Assembly: GCA_001972305.1 (NCBI GenBank)
Contig: BDDD01000363.1
Coordinates: 770,977 to 834,976, forward strand
Source: Cephalotus follicularis
Lineage: Eukaryota > Streptophyta > Magnoliopsida > Oxalidales > Cephalotaceae
Direction: 5' to 3'
Length of the DNA: 64,000 nucleotides
Of the stretch, positions 1-12,069 are shown piece after piece (within the stretch, counting starts at the first letter, position 1; every line of letters starts with the position of its first letter). Both the position numbers and the translations under genes were made by a program. The notes beneath the pieces were generated by a model that worked only from the letters and a program-made list of their open reading frames with translations, had not been told where the DNA came from and made no database searches.

Positions 1-2181
1 AAAGGAATACCTCACTTCCCCTCATCTGATATCAAAACCTAAGGATAGGGAAGACTTGTATTTGTACCTTGTGGCAACAGTGGGCACAGTGAGTACAGTG
101 CTTGTCAGGGAAGAGAAGAAAGTTCAGAGGCCGGTGTATTACGTAAGAAAGGCTTTGAATGATGCTGAGGGGAGGTACCCAGAGGTATAAAAATTCTCCT
201 ACGCTATGATCATAGCGACCAGGAAATTAAGGCCATATTTTCAAGCCCATACAATCAAAGTTCTGATTGACAAACCACTTAGGCAAGTTCTAGCAAAACC
301 TGACACCTCGGGAAGATTAGTCAAGTGGTCGGTCGAACTAGGCGAGTATGATGTGAAGTTCGAAGCAAGACCAGCAATCAAATCATAGGTCTTGGGCGAC
401 TTTATTGTAGATAATACACCCACGAAGTGTATGGAGGAGGACCCCTCCGAAAATGAAGTGGGTTATGAAAGTTGTCCGTGGATGGCTCATCCTGCGTCAC
501 TGGCAGTGGAGAAGGATTGGTACTAACAAGTCCAGATGGGTGGACATTGGAGTATGCTATGAGGTTTGGATTTAATGTTACAAACAATGAAGCTGAGTGG
601 GAAGCTCTGATCGCCGAGCTAACAATTGCAAAGCACTTGGAGATTCAAAAGATAGAGGCCTCCAGTGATTCTCAACTAGTAGTCGGTTTGGTGAGTGGGG
701 AGTATGAAGCCAGAGAAGATTCCATGGCTAAGTACTTGGCTCACCTTCAGAGTCTGAAGTCAGCGTTCCAAGTGTTAAGAGTATTGAAAGTACCCAAAGT
801 AGAAAACGCCCGAGCAGACCAGTTATCAAAATTAGTCACGGCGGAAGAGCTGGAGAAAAATCAAACAGTGCTAGTAGATTACCTGGATAGGCCCACCATC
901 TTTGAAGTAGATGTAATGGACATAGACATACCACATGAGCCAAACTGGATGACTCCTTTTATCAATTGGCTGAGGAACGAGATTTTGCTCGAGGACCCCT
1001 CTGAAGCGAGAAAACTGGCATACCGAGCAAATAGATACCAACTCCGAGACCGGATCCTCTACAAAAGGTCATTTTCATTTCCTTGGATGAGGTGTATGAC
1101 TCCCCTAGAGGCCCACTATGCTCTAAGGAAAGTCCATGAAGGAGTTTGTGGCAATCACACGGGGGACAGAACCTTGTCCCACAAACTATTGAGATAGGGC
1201 TATTTATGGCCGACCATGCACCAGGATGCCATAGACTTGGTGAAGAGGTATGATAAATGTCAGAGGAACGCTAACATAAGCAGAAGACCTTCTCAGCCAT
1301 TGACGTCTATCATGGCCCCTTGGCCCTTTGCACAGTGGGGAATGGACTTCGTCGGACCACTTCCAGTAGCAACAGGGCAGAGGAAGTTTCTCATTGTGGC
1401 AGTGGATTACTTCACCAAGTGGGTAGAAGTGGAACCTCTGGCCATGATCACAGAGAAGAACACAGAGAGCTTTGTGTGGAAATCAATCATCTGCAGATTT
1501 GGAGTCCCGAGGGTAATAGTCTCAGATAATGGTAAGCAGTTTGATTGTCAAGCTTTCCATGATTTTTGTAAAGAATGGAGAATAGAGCATAGGCTAGCCT
1601 CAGTAGCCTACCCCAAGAGTAATGGTCAATCCGAGGTGATCAACAGAGAAATTATCTCAGGCTTGAAGAAGCGCATTGAGGATAGCAAAGAAAGATGGAA
1701 AAAGGAGCTACCAAGTGTACTATGGGCTTATAGAACCACTCATCGGACCACAATTAGTGAGTCCCCATACAACCTTTGTTTTGGAGCTGAAGCTATGATA
1801 CCGGTGGAGATTGGTGTCTAGTCACCAAGAGTTGTGCATTTCAGCGAAAAAAATAATGAAGAAGGGCTAAGGACCCTCCTCGACTTAGTGGAAGAGCTTA
1901 GGGATAAGGCAGTCATCAAAGTTGCAACCTACCAATAGAGGGTGAGCCGTTATTATAACAAAAGGGTAAACCCCCAACCACTAAGAGAAGGAGACCTAGT
2001 CCTACACAACTCAACTATTGTAGATCCGACCAGTACTAGAGGAAAACTAGCCCCTAATTGGGAAGGACCATACAAGGTGAAGAGAGTGCTCCGTCCAGGA
2101 ACATTCAAACTTGAAACTCTGGGGGGCAGGGAGATTCCCAGAGCTTGGAATGCCGAGCATCTGAGGAAGTACTACCAATGA
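1..2181 (+). pseudogene. Degenerate pol of Tat-1: RNase H, archaeal-type RNase H, integrase
   Basis: The first 390 bases encode the end of the Ty3 RNase H (KALNDAEGRYPEV, then LRPYFQAHTIKVL), broken by a stop near 188. From 472 a second RNase H of archaeal type follows in another frame (SVDGSS, NNEAEWEAL, ASSDSQLVVGL). From about 870 comes integrase: a zinc-binding region ending CDKCQ-like, then the core with GMDFVGPLP, VSDNGKQF and GQSEVINREI, so the D, D and E catalytic positions are still present. Stops at about 1195 and 1819 and one near 1936 interrupt the frame; the last reads CAATAG where Tat-2 has CAGCAG. The C-terminal integrase part ends at 2181 (AWNAEHLRKYYQ). Replication-dead, but the integrase is better preserved at its catalytic site than that of Tat-2. 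Confidence 0.9.
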
Positions 2182-3293
2182 TTCTTTGTAAGTTGTACAA
2201 AATTCAAAATGCAATAAAGCTGAATTTTTTATCAAAAGATGTGTGCAAAGATCATAGTTCCAAGTTTGCAAGGGACCGAAGGCCCAATGTTCATGTCCTT
2301 AAACCTCTGAACAGCCATCGATCAACTTCCTCAAATAAGAAGCCTTAATATAAGGGTGTCCAACCATGCTCCCAGGGGAGTAACCAAAACAGACCAAGGA
2401 CTCAAGTCAATAAAGACTCTTCCAGAGGAGCACACCAGAGACTCCTCACGAGGAGCACACCAAAGACTCCCCCCGAGGAGCACACTAAGACTCGTCCCGA
2501 GGAGCCCACAAAGACTCCCCCCGAGGAGCATCTAAGACTCCCCCCGAGGAGCACCTAAAACTACACATACAAAAGACTTCTAAGGAAGCAACTAGACTCC
2601 AAAGGGAGCAAACACTGGTTGGTATTTGTTTACTCGACCAGACCAATATTGTGTCTTGAGAGGCGAATCCATAAGAACTCGCAACGATCAACTTCGTTGG
2701 ACTGAGCACTTTGAAACAAGTGTCTCTACGTGGACTGCAAGCTCAGGCGACCTGGTCTAGAATATAATGGGCCAGAGAGATCCTGCTCGGCAAACCCGTA
2801 AGAACTTGCCCGAGCAGACCTAAGACTTGGTCTGCGAACACGCCAGAACTCGCAAAGACTAAGTACTATTATCTAAACGCCTTTGAAATAAGGTGTCCTA
2901 AGGGGAATACAGAGCTTGGGTAATTAGGCCTAAAAATTGTAAGGCCACAATTCAAAGTCTATAAGTTAGGCTAAGTTAAAGTCCCCAAGGGGAACAATGA
3001 TGCTCAATTGAAGTTCAGGTTTTGTTACTTACGTTCGATTATCCTAAGGAAGTTGTGAGTATTAGTTAGAGCCTGAGCATTCAAAGCAAAAAATAAAAGA
3101 CACCCGATGTGCAAAAATATGGCTTCATTGATCAAAGGAAGATTACATTGCAACGGAAAAATTACAAGACAAAAAGAAAAAAGAAAGATTTATCCTAGTC
3201 TTCATCCTTTGAAGGGATGTCATGTACAACAGGAGGAGCTGGTGGAGGATCTTCTTTTGTTGGAGGAGGCGGTGGAGGATCCTCATTTCTTTG
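2182..3293 (+). other. Tat-1 noncoding region between integrase and antisense gene
   Basis: No credible reading frame. It begins with the downstream region of pol and contains the GAGGAGCAC tandem array (separate entry). The second half (about 2740-3110) has phrases like GCTCGGCAAACCC and AACTCGCA that recur in the matching part of Tat-2 (15720-15920), showing common descent of this spacer in both elements. Confidence 0.7.
2409..2575 (+). repeat. Short tandem repeats, core GAGGAGCAC
   Basis: About seven imperfect copies of a 22-26 bp unit with core CGAGGAGCACACNAAGACTC. Tat-2 has a shorter array of a related unit at about 15480-15580. Noncoding in all frames because of the position after pol. 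Confidence 0.85.
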
Positions 3294-5834
3294 TTAAGTG
3301 GGAAGAGGTGGCGGATCCTCAGCCATAAGCTCAAGTAGGGGATCCTCTATCACTGGCGTAGGAGGGTCCACAGCCACGTGCTCAAGAACAAGACCCTCGG
3401 CAACAATTCGAGAAAGAGGCTCCGCATCCAAGGGCCCGAGGTTGTCCTCCCCGAAAGGTGCAACGAATGGAACCATCTCTCGACCATCAGGCAACCACTT
3501 AGGTTCATGAGCATGACTTTGCTCCTCGTTGTAGTCCCGAAAAGCCTCTTCCTCGGCTTCATCAACGCCATCAGGGAGGAAGTCATACTCGAGCACCGAG
3601 GGACTGCAGATGATGGAGTCCAAAAGGAGCTCCGGGAGGCACTCGACCATGTTCCGGCAGGTGTAGAACCCTCGACGAAAATTGGTGGAGGACTTCTTAA
3701 AGACCTCTCTGTTGAAATCTTTAGAGGCTTTATAGTTGTCCATGGCCTAGTCCAGAGCATCCCATAATTCTGAGGATGCCTTGAAGTCTAGGAAAACTCT
3801 CTCCACTGCAGCCCTGGTCCGAGCTTCCTCAAGCTTATGGAAATTAGCCAACTGTTCACTACAAGCCTTCAGTTTGTCTTCAAGCTCGACGTTGTGGCAT
3901 ATTGCAGCTATCTTGAGCCTCATCTCCCTTGTAGCTTCCTCAAGAGCCTGATCCTTCTCGGCAGTAATGCTCTCCTGGACCCCGAGCACCTCCTCCAACT
4001 GAGCACATGCTGTATTCAAGGATCTCTTAAGCTCGGCATTCTCAAGCCCGCGCTGCTCGTTCAAGCCGTTGTCCTCCTCGGACCTCTCCATCAGAAGGTG
4101 GGCATCAACCATGGTCTGAAAGTGAAACAAAAAATTTAAAAATAAGCAAGAAGTTTATGCAAAGGAAAAAGTTGGGAAGAGCTTACTGACCCGAAGCAGT
4201 TCTGGAAGAGATTAGTCCTGGTCTGGCCAATGGTCCACTTCTCTCTCACCATTAGCTCGTGGGGAAACATGCCCTCCTTGCCGAGTTCAATGGACACCCC
4301 GGGATTCTTCAGGCAAACGCCAGACCTGCTGAGTGCTATGAGGATCTCCCTCACTTGCCCGAGCTCCTTAGAAAGACATGGAAGATCAGGATCATAGGAG
4401 CTCTCCTCGGTAGTTTCAGCCCAAGATGCATCTCCCTCCTCTATCCTCTGCCTTTTCGAAGGATGGACAAGTTCAGCATCAGCGAGCCTCTTGCCGAGTG
4501 CAATCTCAGCCTTGGCCTCGACGGCCTCCTTGGCCCTGGCCTCCGCGGCCTCCCTGCCTCTTGCCACCGCGGCATCATCAGTATCAGCCTTCTCGGCCCC
4601 ATGCCTGGCCTCCTCAGATAGGGCCCACGATAGCCCTTCAAGTCTGGCCTTGGCAGCAGCCTGCCTAGCTGCCCTCTTCTCTGCCGCAACCTTAGTTTTC
4701 TCCAAGGCATTCTTCCTCTTAAGAGCCTTCCGCTTCTGTTCCTCAGGATCAGCAGCCTGGGCATGGTCACGGCTAGCCCTCACGAGGTCCATTGTTGAAT
4801 CTTGAGCTGCCATCACTACAGGGGATGACAAGGAAATGGTTATGAATACATGAAAGGCAAAGAACTAAGGAAAGTTAAAAATAAGGTTCCAAGGGAAAGC
4901 ATTATACGGCTCTCTCCTTGGACAGTATCCGAGGATGCAAGATTATCTCGGCCATCCTGGCCCCTCTCTCTCCTAACCCCCATAGGAATCTCCTCTGCAT
5001 CTATCTCAAATCTCACTCGACGACCTGGGGACATGCTCAACCCAAGCCGCTGCAAGCTATCCTCAAACACCACCACAACCACGTCCTCAGGAGCAAGTTC
5101 CAAAAGCTTCCCCAGGTTGGCCCTCTCTTCCCTGGTCAAAAACATCCTCTGGCTAAGATGCACAGTATCCGGGGTATCACTCCATGGATAGGGCGTGAAG
5201 TCGGGGAGATTCTTGACCATGAAATACTTCTCCCTCCAACTTTTGACTGTCTTGGTGTTTTCCGCCAACAGTTTGTTGTGACCCACACGAGACTTGAAGT
5301 AGAAGCCGCACTTTTTGGGGTGGAACTTATAGTGTGAAATTCTTTGAATAGCCCTACAGTGGCAGTCACCCCCGTCTCAAGGCACCTCACCAGGAAGCCA
5401 ATAATGAATCCCCATGGCTGGGCTTGAAGCATCAACGAGTGGATCTAGTAGTGTCCGAGGATGGTGATGGCAAAAGGCGGCAGAGGAAGCCTCAATCCAT
5501 GCTCCAGAGCATCCTGGAAGACTACCAAGTAGCAAGGCTTGCACTCCGTGACCATCCTGGGATCAGCGGGGATCTCAAAGTCCAAGCTGCCAGGGATAGA
5601 ATACTCTTTGACTAACTTCGCCAGCTTCTTCGGGCGTATCTTGCTCTGGTCAAAGTGAGTTCTAAAGACTTGGACCCCAGCCTCTGTGGATGCAATGTTG
5701 GGAGCCCCGGCAGCGGCGACCTCTATCTCCACCTTAATATTGAGAGGACGCTCAGCAATGGTAACCCTGAATGATGCTCGGGGTATGTCCTCTGGGTTTC
5801 TAATAAGCCTTTTGATTTGCTTTGTTCTTGCCAT
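3294..5834 (-). pseudogene. Antisense accessory gene of Tat-1 (putative gypsy-type transposase domain plus coiled coil)
   Basis: Reads opposite to pol. Exon 1 starts at the ATG of 5834 (MARTKQIKRL), and holds the segment PGSLDFEIPADPRMV followed by ALEHGLRLPLPPFAITILGHY, which resembles the plant domain annotated as 'putative gypsy type transposon' (Transposase_28); I infer this family from motif memory. A stop at 5445 and a frameshift near 5285 break it. A GT-AG intron at 4816-4907 leads to exon 2, rich in Ala, Lys, Arg and Glu (coiled coil) with MFPHELMVREKW. A second GT-AG intron at 4116-4186 keeps the frame and leads to exon 3, again coiled coil, then an acidic, proline-rich end with a stop at 3294. 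One more stop lies near 3744. Function of this family is unknown; a gag-like or DNA-binding role has not been shown. Confidence 0.75.
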
Positions 5835-6487
5835 GGCAGTTTTTGTGAAATGGGGAAAGAGAGAGAGAGAGAGAGAGATAAAGGAACAGAAGCCTGGAAA
5901 ATTCTTTAAGCAATCAATCAAAAAGATGAGAAAAAGTCAAGATTACCTTAGATTTTAAGCAATGAAGAAAAACAAAGAAGAGGTTGAGTTTGAAGATTAG
6001 AAGAGCAAGAGATTCATAGAGATCTTGGGGTTCTAGAAAGCAAGGAAGCGTAAAGAACTTTCTCTCAAGAAGAGGGGGGTATTTAAAGAACCATGGACTG
6101 CGTACAGACCTTTGGATCTCTATTGATCTTGACGGTGGAGATCGCCCTGTCAAGTTAGGCACGAAAAACGAAGGGATTATGCGCAGGCACCGAAGCGTCA
6201 GACGTGTAAAACCCTTCAACTTCGGCGCAATGATGGAAATTAATTAAAGGGGTATGGCGCAAAGAGGACACTTGTCATATCATGACGTTTCAATATTCGA
6301 TTTGGGCTGCAAGGCTGGGCCCAACTGAAGATTGGGTCTGTCATATCTACAAACGGCAAAGCCTCGCTCAAAGCCTTATATGTCCACTGCTCTTTTTCCT
6401 CAGTTAGTTTAAATTCAGCTCTACAATAAAGCTCTGCCCGAGCAACAGCTCCTAACTCTACTCCTCCTCCTCTACCAAGGCCAGGGA
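5835..6487 (-). other. 5' leader and promoter side of the Tat-1 antisense gene
   Basis: No long frame. On the minus strand the stretch 5835-6060 is rich in CT and would be the leader of the antisense gene, with a GA microsatellite on the plus strand at about 5860-5879. 6089-6487 shows nothing recognisable apart from GC-richer sequence up to the polypurine tract. Confidence 0.5.
6080..6088 (-). promoter_or_regulatory. TATA-like box for the antisense gene of Tat-1
   Basis: Minus strand reads CTTTAAATA about 245 bases before the antisense ATG at 5834, followed by CT-rich sequence. The equivalent place in Tat-2 has a much better box (19114-19123). Inferred from position and sequence only. Confidence 0.5.
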
Positions 6488-6504
6488 AGAAGGACCAGGG
6501 GGGC
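6488..6504 (+). other. Polypurine tract of Tat-1
   Basis: Purine-rich AGAAGGACCAGGGGGG directly before the 3' LTR; the same string precedes the 3' LTR of Tat-2. It is the plus-strand primer site in reverse transcription. Confidence 0.85.
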
Positions 6505-6507
6505 ATA

Positions 6508-7006
6508 TGATACGGTAAAAAATCTACTTAAAGAATAGTGCCACATGCCCTCGGGAAAAGACGCCAGGTGTCTTCCTGAGGCACAGACACGTGGTCGGAC
6601 ACTGCACAATCCAGGGAGATAACGCGCCATAACAACCAGGCGCCAAATCAGGTGGAGATCAGAGGAAATGCCGAGATCCTCGGCATTTCCTTAGGGGATA
6701 CATATCATTTCCGTTTTAAATGGCTAGCAGTTACATTCTAGTGCTATAAATATAAGAACCAACAAGATTACAGAGGTCAACCATTTTTACATACAAAAGA
6801 ACCTCAAATTCTCTGTGTATTTTCTAACTTAAGCATCGGAGTATCCCCGGGAGTACACCCTCTTGAACCTACGATTTATTTGCTACCTTGTGCAAGGAAT
6901 ACAGTCATGTCATCAAATCATCTTCTCGGATTAATCAAACGTTTCTCTCAACAAATCAAAATCCTTAACGTAGGATACTGTTGAGTATAGGTTTTTTACA
7001 TCAACA
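6508..7006 (+). repeat. 3' LTR of Tat-1 (499 bp)
   Basis: Starts TGATACGG just after the polypurine tract and ends ACATCAACA, matching the ends TGATATGG and ATCAACA of Tat-2. A TATA box TATAAATA lies at 6745-6752, in the same context (a GCACTATAAATA-like block) as in Tat-2, so U3/R/U5 order is plus sense. The following bases TATAT would be the target duplication, unverified. Confidence 0.9.
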
Positions 7007-8571
7007 TATATTATTGATGAAAAAGAAATACACAATAGGTGATTATGTACATAATATAAAATTTGTGATTATATGTCATCGGATATTAATGATTTTTTTT
7101 TAAAATTTAAAATAAATATATTTTAAAATTCTATAATATTATCATTGGCGTATTGCAACACGGGAAAAATAAAACACCAAATACCAAACACCAAAAAATA
7201 AAATAAAAATTGTATTCTGTCAAACAAGGGAGCCTATATTTGGGAAATAAGGAGTTACTTTGTGATTAAATAAATAAGTTTCATTCTAACCAAATAGTAA
7301 AAAGTTCCCACCAATTTTTTACATTTTTACAGCTGGCTTTATGCTTTTCTCATAATTTTATCAATAATTAAGTTCCCCCAACCAGAAAACAAAGTATTAT
7401 ATTGCAGGTGTGAGTGTGTGCATTTGAGAGCAGGCATTATGTATAGGACAGAATAGGGAACTACAAGGGTGATTGACATACAGTTGAGTTAACTGAATTT
7501 CTTGCAAAGCCAATGAATAGAGAGACGGCAATTTCCTTTGAACATTGGTTGTGGCCATACCAATGGAAAGTATCAAAGTCAGCGATTATTGGTGGGTAGA
7601 GATAGAGAGAGAGAGAGAGAGAGCAACATAATTAGTAAAATTAAGACAGCTTCTCATATATTTTGGCTATTGCTTGTCAAGCAAGCCTCTCTTGTTCATC
7701 TGGTGAATATCTATGTTCATCAATCATCCATTACCTAACAATGGATTTTTAACTTTGGGGAAAGAAGAAAAAGAAACAAGTATATATGTCAATTTACGAA
7801 TCTTAACACTAATTTTTAAGACCGATGTTAACAATGATGTGGAGTCGAGTAGATAAAATATGAGATTTGCATAAATAATATATATAAATAGAACATAAAA
7901 TTCAAATTATATTTATAAAATATAAAGTATAAATCGACGAAACGATGGTGAAAAGCAAGAGTAACTCCTCTATACTAACGTGGAACAACATTTTGTTCAA
8001 ATCAAAATAAAAGAGTAAATAATTAAAAGATATATTGTGATATATCACTAATAAGTCTCCCATTTTTAAACTCTATTAGACATGAGTGAAAGTGGTTAGA
8101 AATACCAAGATATATAATCATCCTTGTACATTTTATGGGTATCTTTTAAGAACAATTCGCGTAAGAGTTTAAAAGATTAGAAAAATAACGAGGACATTAA
8201 GGTAGTATGATAATATTTCAGTCAAGAAATTAACATTAATTTATAAAGATTATGTCAAAGATATTAATTTGTTATACAGTATATATCATTTATTCTTAAT
8301 GACATTATTATAAGATCAAAAAAAGAAGATGTCCTTATATTAGCGATAACCCAATTATGATTGTAGTTTCCATAAATTTGAGTATTTAGTACTTATATGC
8401 AAATTCATAAGTAATTCTTAATTTTGGCCAAATATTTCTTCATATTACTCTTTTTACATAAATTTTAACGAAAATTTATATAAAACATCTTCGTTTTTAT
8501 GATATAAATTACATCAATAAGTTAAACCATAAAATCTACTTCTGTAACAAAAGAGATACTTGCATAACAAT
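7007..8571. other. AT-rich spacer between Tat-1 and Tat-2
   Basis: No gene, no clear repeat family. It contains a GA run at about 7607-7622 and a single short frame at 7538-7738 with no recognisable motif. It is the host DNA into which Tat-2 inserted; its last five bases ACTAC (8572-8576) are the left target duplication. Confidence 0.7.
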
Positions 8572-8576
8572 ACTAC

Positions 8577-9484
8577 TAATATGGGAAAAATCTATTTATA
8601 CTAAGAAGGACACGTGTCCTCCATGGATTCGGCCAATTGTCCAAGGGATCTTGAAGCTCGCGTAGACACTGGTCAGAGGGAGCGTTGTAAAGCACGTCAG
8701 AGGAGCAGATGAGGAGACCCTCTCCTAACCTCGGAGCCGAGGAGCACTTGCATGGCAGAAGGCGTCCTCCTCGGCTTTAGAGCCGAGGACCCCTTTTTCC
8801 CTGAGGAGTCCATATTTAGACACAGTGCAGAGGACCTCCTTCAAGGCACCAACGCCAAGGACCTTCTCCTCGGTTGTATCCAAAAAGACTTCATCCTCGG
8901 TAGAACGGCAGAGGACCCAGCGCCCTAAGCACACGCCTCTGAGGAAGCACCAGAAGCTGAAGACCTTGAAGAGGATAGGAGATCAGAGGACATTTCTCAT
9001 CCTCCTCCTCCTCTTCTACATGGTGCCACAAAATCAGCCTATATTCAAGGAGTGAATCTCTACAAATATGGAGGGCTAAGATACAATAAGCTACCTACAA
9101 GAAAAGTAGTGACAAATCAGGTGGAGATAAGGGAAATCCCGAGATCCTCGGCATTTCCTTAGGGGACAGCTATCACCTTCGCATTTCACGCTCAAACAGT
9201 TACAAACCAGCACTATAAATACAAGAATCAAAGACATATCTCAGGTCAGCCAATTTACATTGCAAAGAACCTTGTTTTCTCTGTGCAAAGCCTAACTTGA
9301 GCTTCGGAGTGTCCCCGGGAGAACAACCTCCTGGACCTTCAACATGTTTGCTCTTCTGTGCAGGGAAAAACACCTTCAGCCATCATCATCTTTCATCTCG
9401 GAGCATAAAAACCGCATTTCCCTAAAAAAAAAATCAAGCCCTTACACGTAGGGTATTATTGAAGGAAGAATTTTTGCATCAACA
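8577..9484 (+). repeat. 5' LTR of Tat-2
   Basis: Starts TAATATGG where the 3' copy has TGATATGG, ends GCATCAACA. TATA box TATAAATA at 9214-9221. A small palindrome CCTCGGCT-TTAG-AGCCGAGG lies near 8768-8790; its right arm is damaged in the 3' copy. Confidence 0.95.
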
Positions 9485-9486
9485 GT

Positions 9487-9504
9487 TGGCGCCGTCTGTG
9501 GGAA
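9487..9504 (+). other. Primer binding site of Tat-2
   Basis: TGGCGCCGTCTGTGGGAA begins three bases after the 5' LTR. The first nine bases TGGCGCCGT match the usual primer site of Tat and Athila elements (3' end of a plant tRNA, probably Asp); the rest deviates, so the exact tRNA is uncertain. Confidence 0.8.
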
Positions 9505-9529
9505 ACACAGCAAAAAGTCATTAACAATC

Positions 9530-11407
9530 ATGCCTCCGAGAAAGAACAACACTCAGCTTGGAGCCACAGGCAGTCAACAACAAGAGATCACAGCTCCTCT
9601 TCCAGAAGCCGTCCAAACAGTGGCCCAAAAACAAGCTCCCATCACAAGAGAGCAGCTCAATCAACTCCTCCAGGGAATGGAGCGTATCACCGATCTGTTG
9701 GTCACCATTTTGGCCAACCAACAGCAGCAAGTCGGGCCTGTCCAGCAAGTGGTCCGAGGAGTTTCTGGTCCCCGCAGACCAGAGGTGGAGACACAGCACC
9801 CACGAGGTGCTAGGCGAAACCCGCTGAGGGGAGACGAACTTCCCCTTAGGCGGTCAGGGGACAATATTCCCCTGGGGAGGAGACCTGAGATCAATGCATC
9901 TCAGCGGGCAGAGTCCTCGACTGCCCGAGATTAGCCCAACGATCCTAGAAAAGCACGTCCTGAACACCAGGCCATGGATGTGGATCCTCGGGAGGAAGCT
10001 AGAGGAGCAGAGGAGGCGCAAGTGCGCTCCAATGCCCCGCGCAGAGCTGGCACGGCACGAGGAAGCAAGATCGACCCCCCAGCCACAGTAGCTGGAGGAT
10101 CACGTGTTTCTAGCAGGGCTAGGAACATAGAGGATGTGGAGCAATCAGTGAATAGAAAGCTTGCTGAGTTGGAAAGAAGGTTCCGAGGAGCGGAACAGCA
10201 CAGGGGGCATCTGTCCGAGGTGCGTAACATTAGCGTCCACCCCTTCACATCGGAGATCATGTCAGAAAGAGTCCCCAGCGGGTTTCGATACCCAAGCCTT
10301 GATAAATATGATGGGTCCACGGACCCCATCCAGCATGTACGCACCTACATACAAGCTATGTGGATGTACCAGGCCTCGGACTCTACCCTTTGCCGAGGAT
10401 TTCCAGCGACCTTGACTAGAGCTGCCCAGTCGTGGTATTTCACATTGGCAAAGGATTCGGTGGAGAACTTCGATCAGTTTACGGAACTGTTTGTAACTAA
10501 GTTCCTCAACAGCACCACGCAGAGGAGGAACTCCACCCACTTGATCAATGTGGTGCAGGGTAAAGATGAGTCACTAAGAGATTACCTCACCAGATTCAAC
10601 AGGGAATCTCTCACAGTGAAAGATTTGGATCCATCCTTTGCACTGGCAGCTTTGAACAGCGGGCTAAGGAGCAACTCATCCTTCACCTTCTCTCTTCTGA
10701 AGAGACCTGCAACGGACATGGCAGACCTGCTAAGGAGAGCAGAGAGATATGTCAATGCCGAGAAAGATATGGCAGCCAGGAAACAAAAGACACCCTAGTC
10801 AGGCCATCAGGAGGAGAAACGGGAGCATTCATGAAATGCTCCCTAGAGGAAAGAGAAGAGGAAGGAAAGGTCAGAATTGACCAAGGAAGACCTTAGACAT
10901 AAACTCTCCAGACGTGAGGGTTCATCCAGGGGAGGGCTACCAATCCCATCTAACAACAACTTTGCCCCCCTCCTGGACACACGCACCAGAATACTTGATG
11001 TGGAGCAAGATAAAGTCCATTTCCAGTGGCCTGAGAAGTTGAGGTCCCCGGCAAAGAAGAGGGACATGGAGAAATACTGTCGGTACCATCGTGACCACGG
11101 GCACGATACCGAGGAGTGCAGGCAACTGAAGAATCCGATTGAGGATCTAATTAGAAAGGGACATCTGCGCAAGTACGTAGACAGAGATGCTCCCCAAGGA
11201 AGAAGGGAGCAAAGAAGAGAAGAGGCTCCTCAGCAACAAGAGGAGCAGCAGCAGCAACAACCTAGAGGTGTCATCCACACCATCTCTGGGGGGGTCGCAT
11301 CTGGTGGTGACCACAAAAATGCGAGAAAAGCCTACGGTAGACAGTCCCTTGCTATGCAACAAGCCATCACAGCAAAAGGCTTAGAACTGGTGGAGACGAG
11401 GAGGTGA
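9530..11407 (+). pseudogene. gag of Tat-2
   Basis: One frame from the ATG at 9530 (MPPRKNNTQL) with stops at 9932, 10796 and two close behind. A Q/R-rich start is followed by the retrotransposon gag domain (FPATLTRAAQSWYFTLA, then FLNSTTQRRNSTHLINVVQG, then LRDYLTRFN). A zinc knuckle-like motif follows at about 11070-11125 (YCRYHRDHGHDTEECRQL). The glutamine run at 11230-11265 precedes the protease. Role: structural protein of the particle. The stop near 9932 and those after 10796 fit C-to-T decay. Confidence 0.88.
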
Positions 11408-12069
11408 TAACCTTCTCGGAGGCGGACTATGAGAGAGTACGTCTTCCTCATGATGATCCAGTGGTGGTAACCCTTCTGGGGGAGCTCTTCACCATGAAAA
11501 GAATCCTTATTAATAGTGGCAGCTCGGCCGATATCCTATATAAACATGCATTTGATTAGCTGAGGATACTGGCAGACCAGCTGAAGCCCGTGAAGACCCC
11601 ACTGGTTGGCTTTGCAAGCGAGATGATCCATCCTCTGGGATCCATCAACCTGTCCGTGGTTACAGGCACGGCCCCACGCCAGACTCAGGTAGAGATGACA
11701 TTCCTGGTGGTGGACACGCCCAGTCCTTACAATGCTATAATAGGGCGACCAGGTATGAATTTAATGAAGGCCATAGTGTCTATGAGACACTTGTTGGTGA
11801 AGTTTCCAACAAGGTTTGCTGTGGGGGAGGTCAGAGCGGACCAACAGGAAGCAAGGCAGTGCTACAGAGCTGCCATCTCGGATAAGGGGAAGGACAAGGA
11901 ACTCCCCATAGCAAATGTGGAGCTCAGAGGAGACATGGAACCCGAGCGTCCACAGCCTGTTGAGGACGTGGTCCAAGTGCCCTTGGAGGAGGGCAACACA
12001 GGAAAAGTATTCCAAGTTGGCTCACAACTTGGAGAGGTGGAGAAGGGGGAATTAATAACATTCCTCTGA
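11408..12069 (+). pseudogene. Aspartic protease region of Tat-2
   Basis: Frame moves by one base near 11400, then reads EVITFSEADYERV and, at 11505-11530, ILINSGSSADILY where the family has Asp instead of the first Asn. This removes the catalytic Asp (GAT to AAT). A stop in KHAFD*LRI follows, then the conserved VGFASEMIHPLGSI and NAIIGRPGMNLMKA. A TGA at 12067 (from CGA by comparison with the family) separates it from RT. Confidence 0.85.

Larger units (their letters stand above)
1..7006 (+). mobile_element. Tat-1: Ty3/gypsy Tat-lineage LTR retrotransposon, 3' part
   Basis: The left edge of the window cuts this element inside the RT/RNase H region. In order it holds the end of RNase H, a second archaeal-type RNase H, integrase, a noncoding stretch with short tandem repeats, an antisense gene, a polypurine tract and the 3' LTR. 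The extra RNase H and the antisense gene between integrase and 3' LTR are hallmarks of the plant Tat lineage. Many in-frame stops make it non-autonomous. Its integrase is close to that of Tat-2 (8577-20438) but the LTR is only 499 bp against about 907 bp, so the two are different subfamilies. The 5' half and the target-site duplication cannot be checked here. Confidence 0.93.

Noticed and set aside
4259..4805. Plus-strand frames of 80 to 120 codons over the antisense gene
   Set aside because: Shadows of the Ala/Lys/Glu-rich minus-strand exon.
7538..7738. 66-codon frame in the spacer between the Tat elements
   Set aside because: No motif, contains a GA microsatellite, AT-rich surroundings without gene signals.
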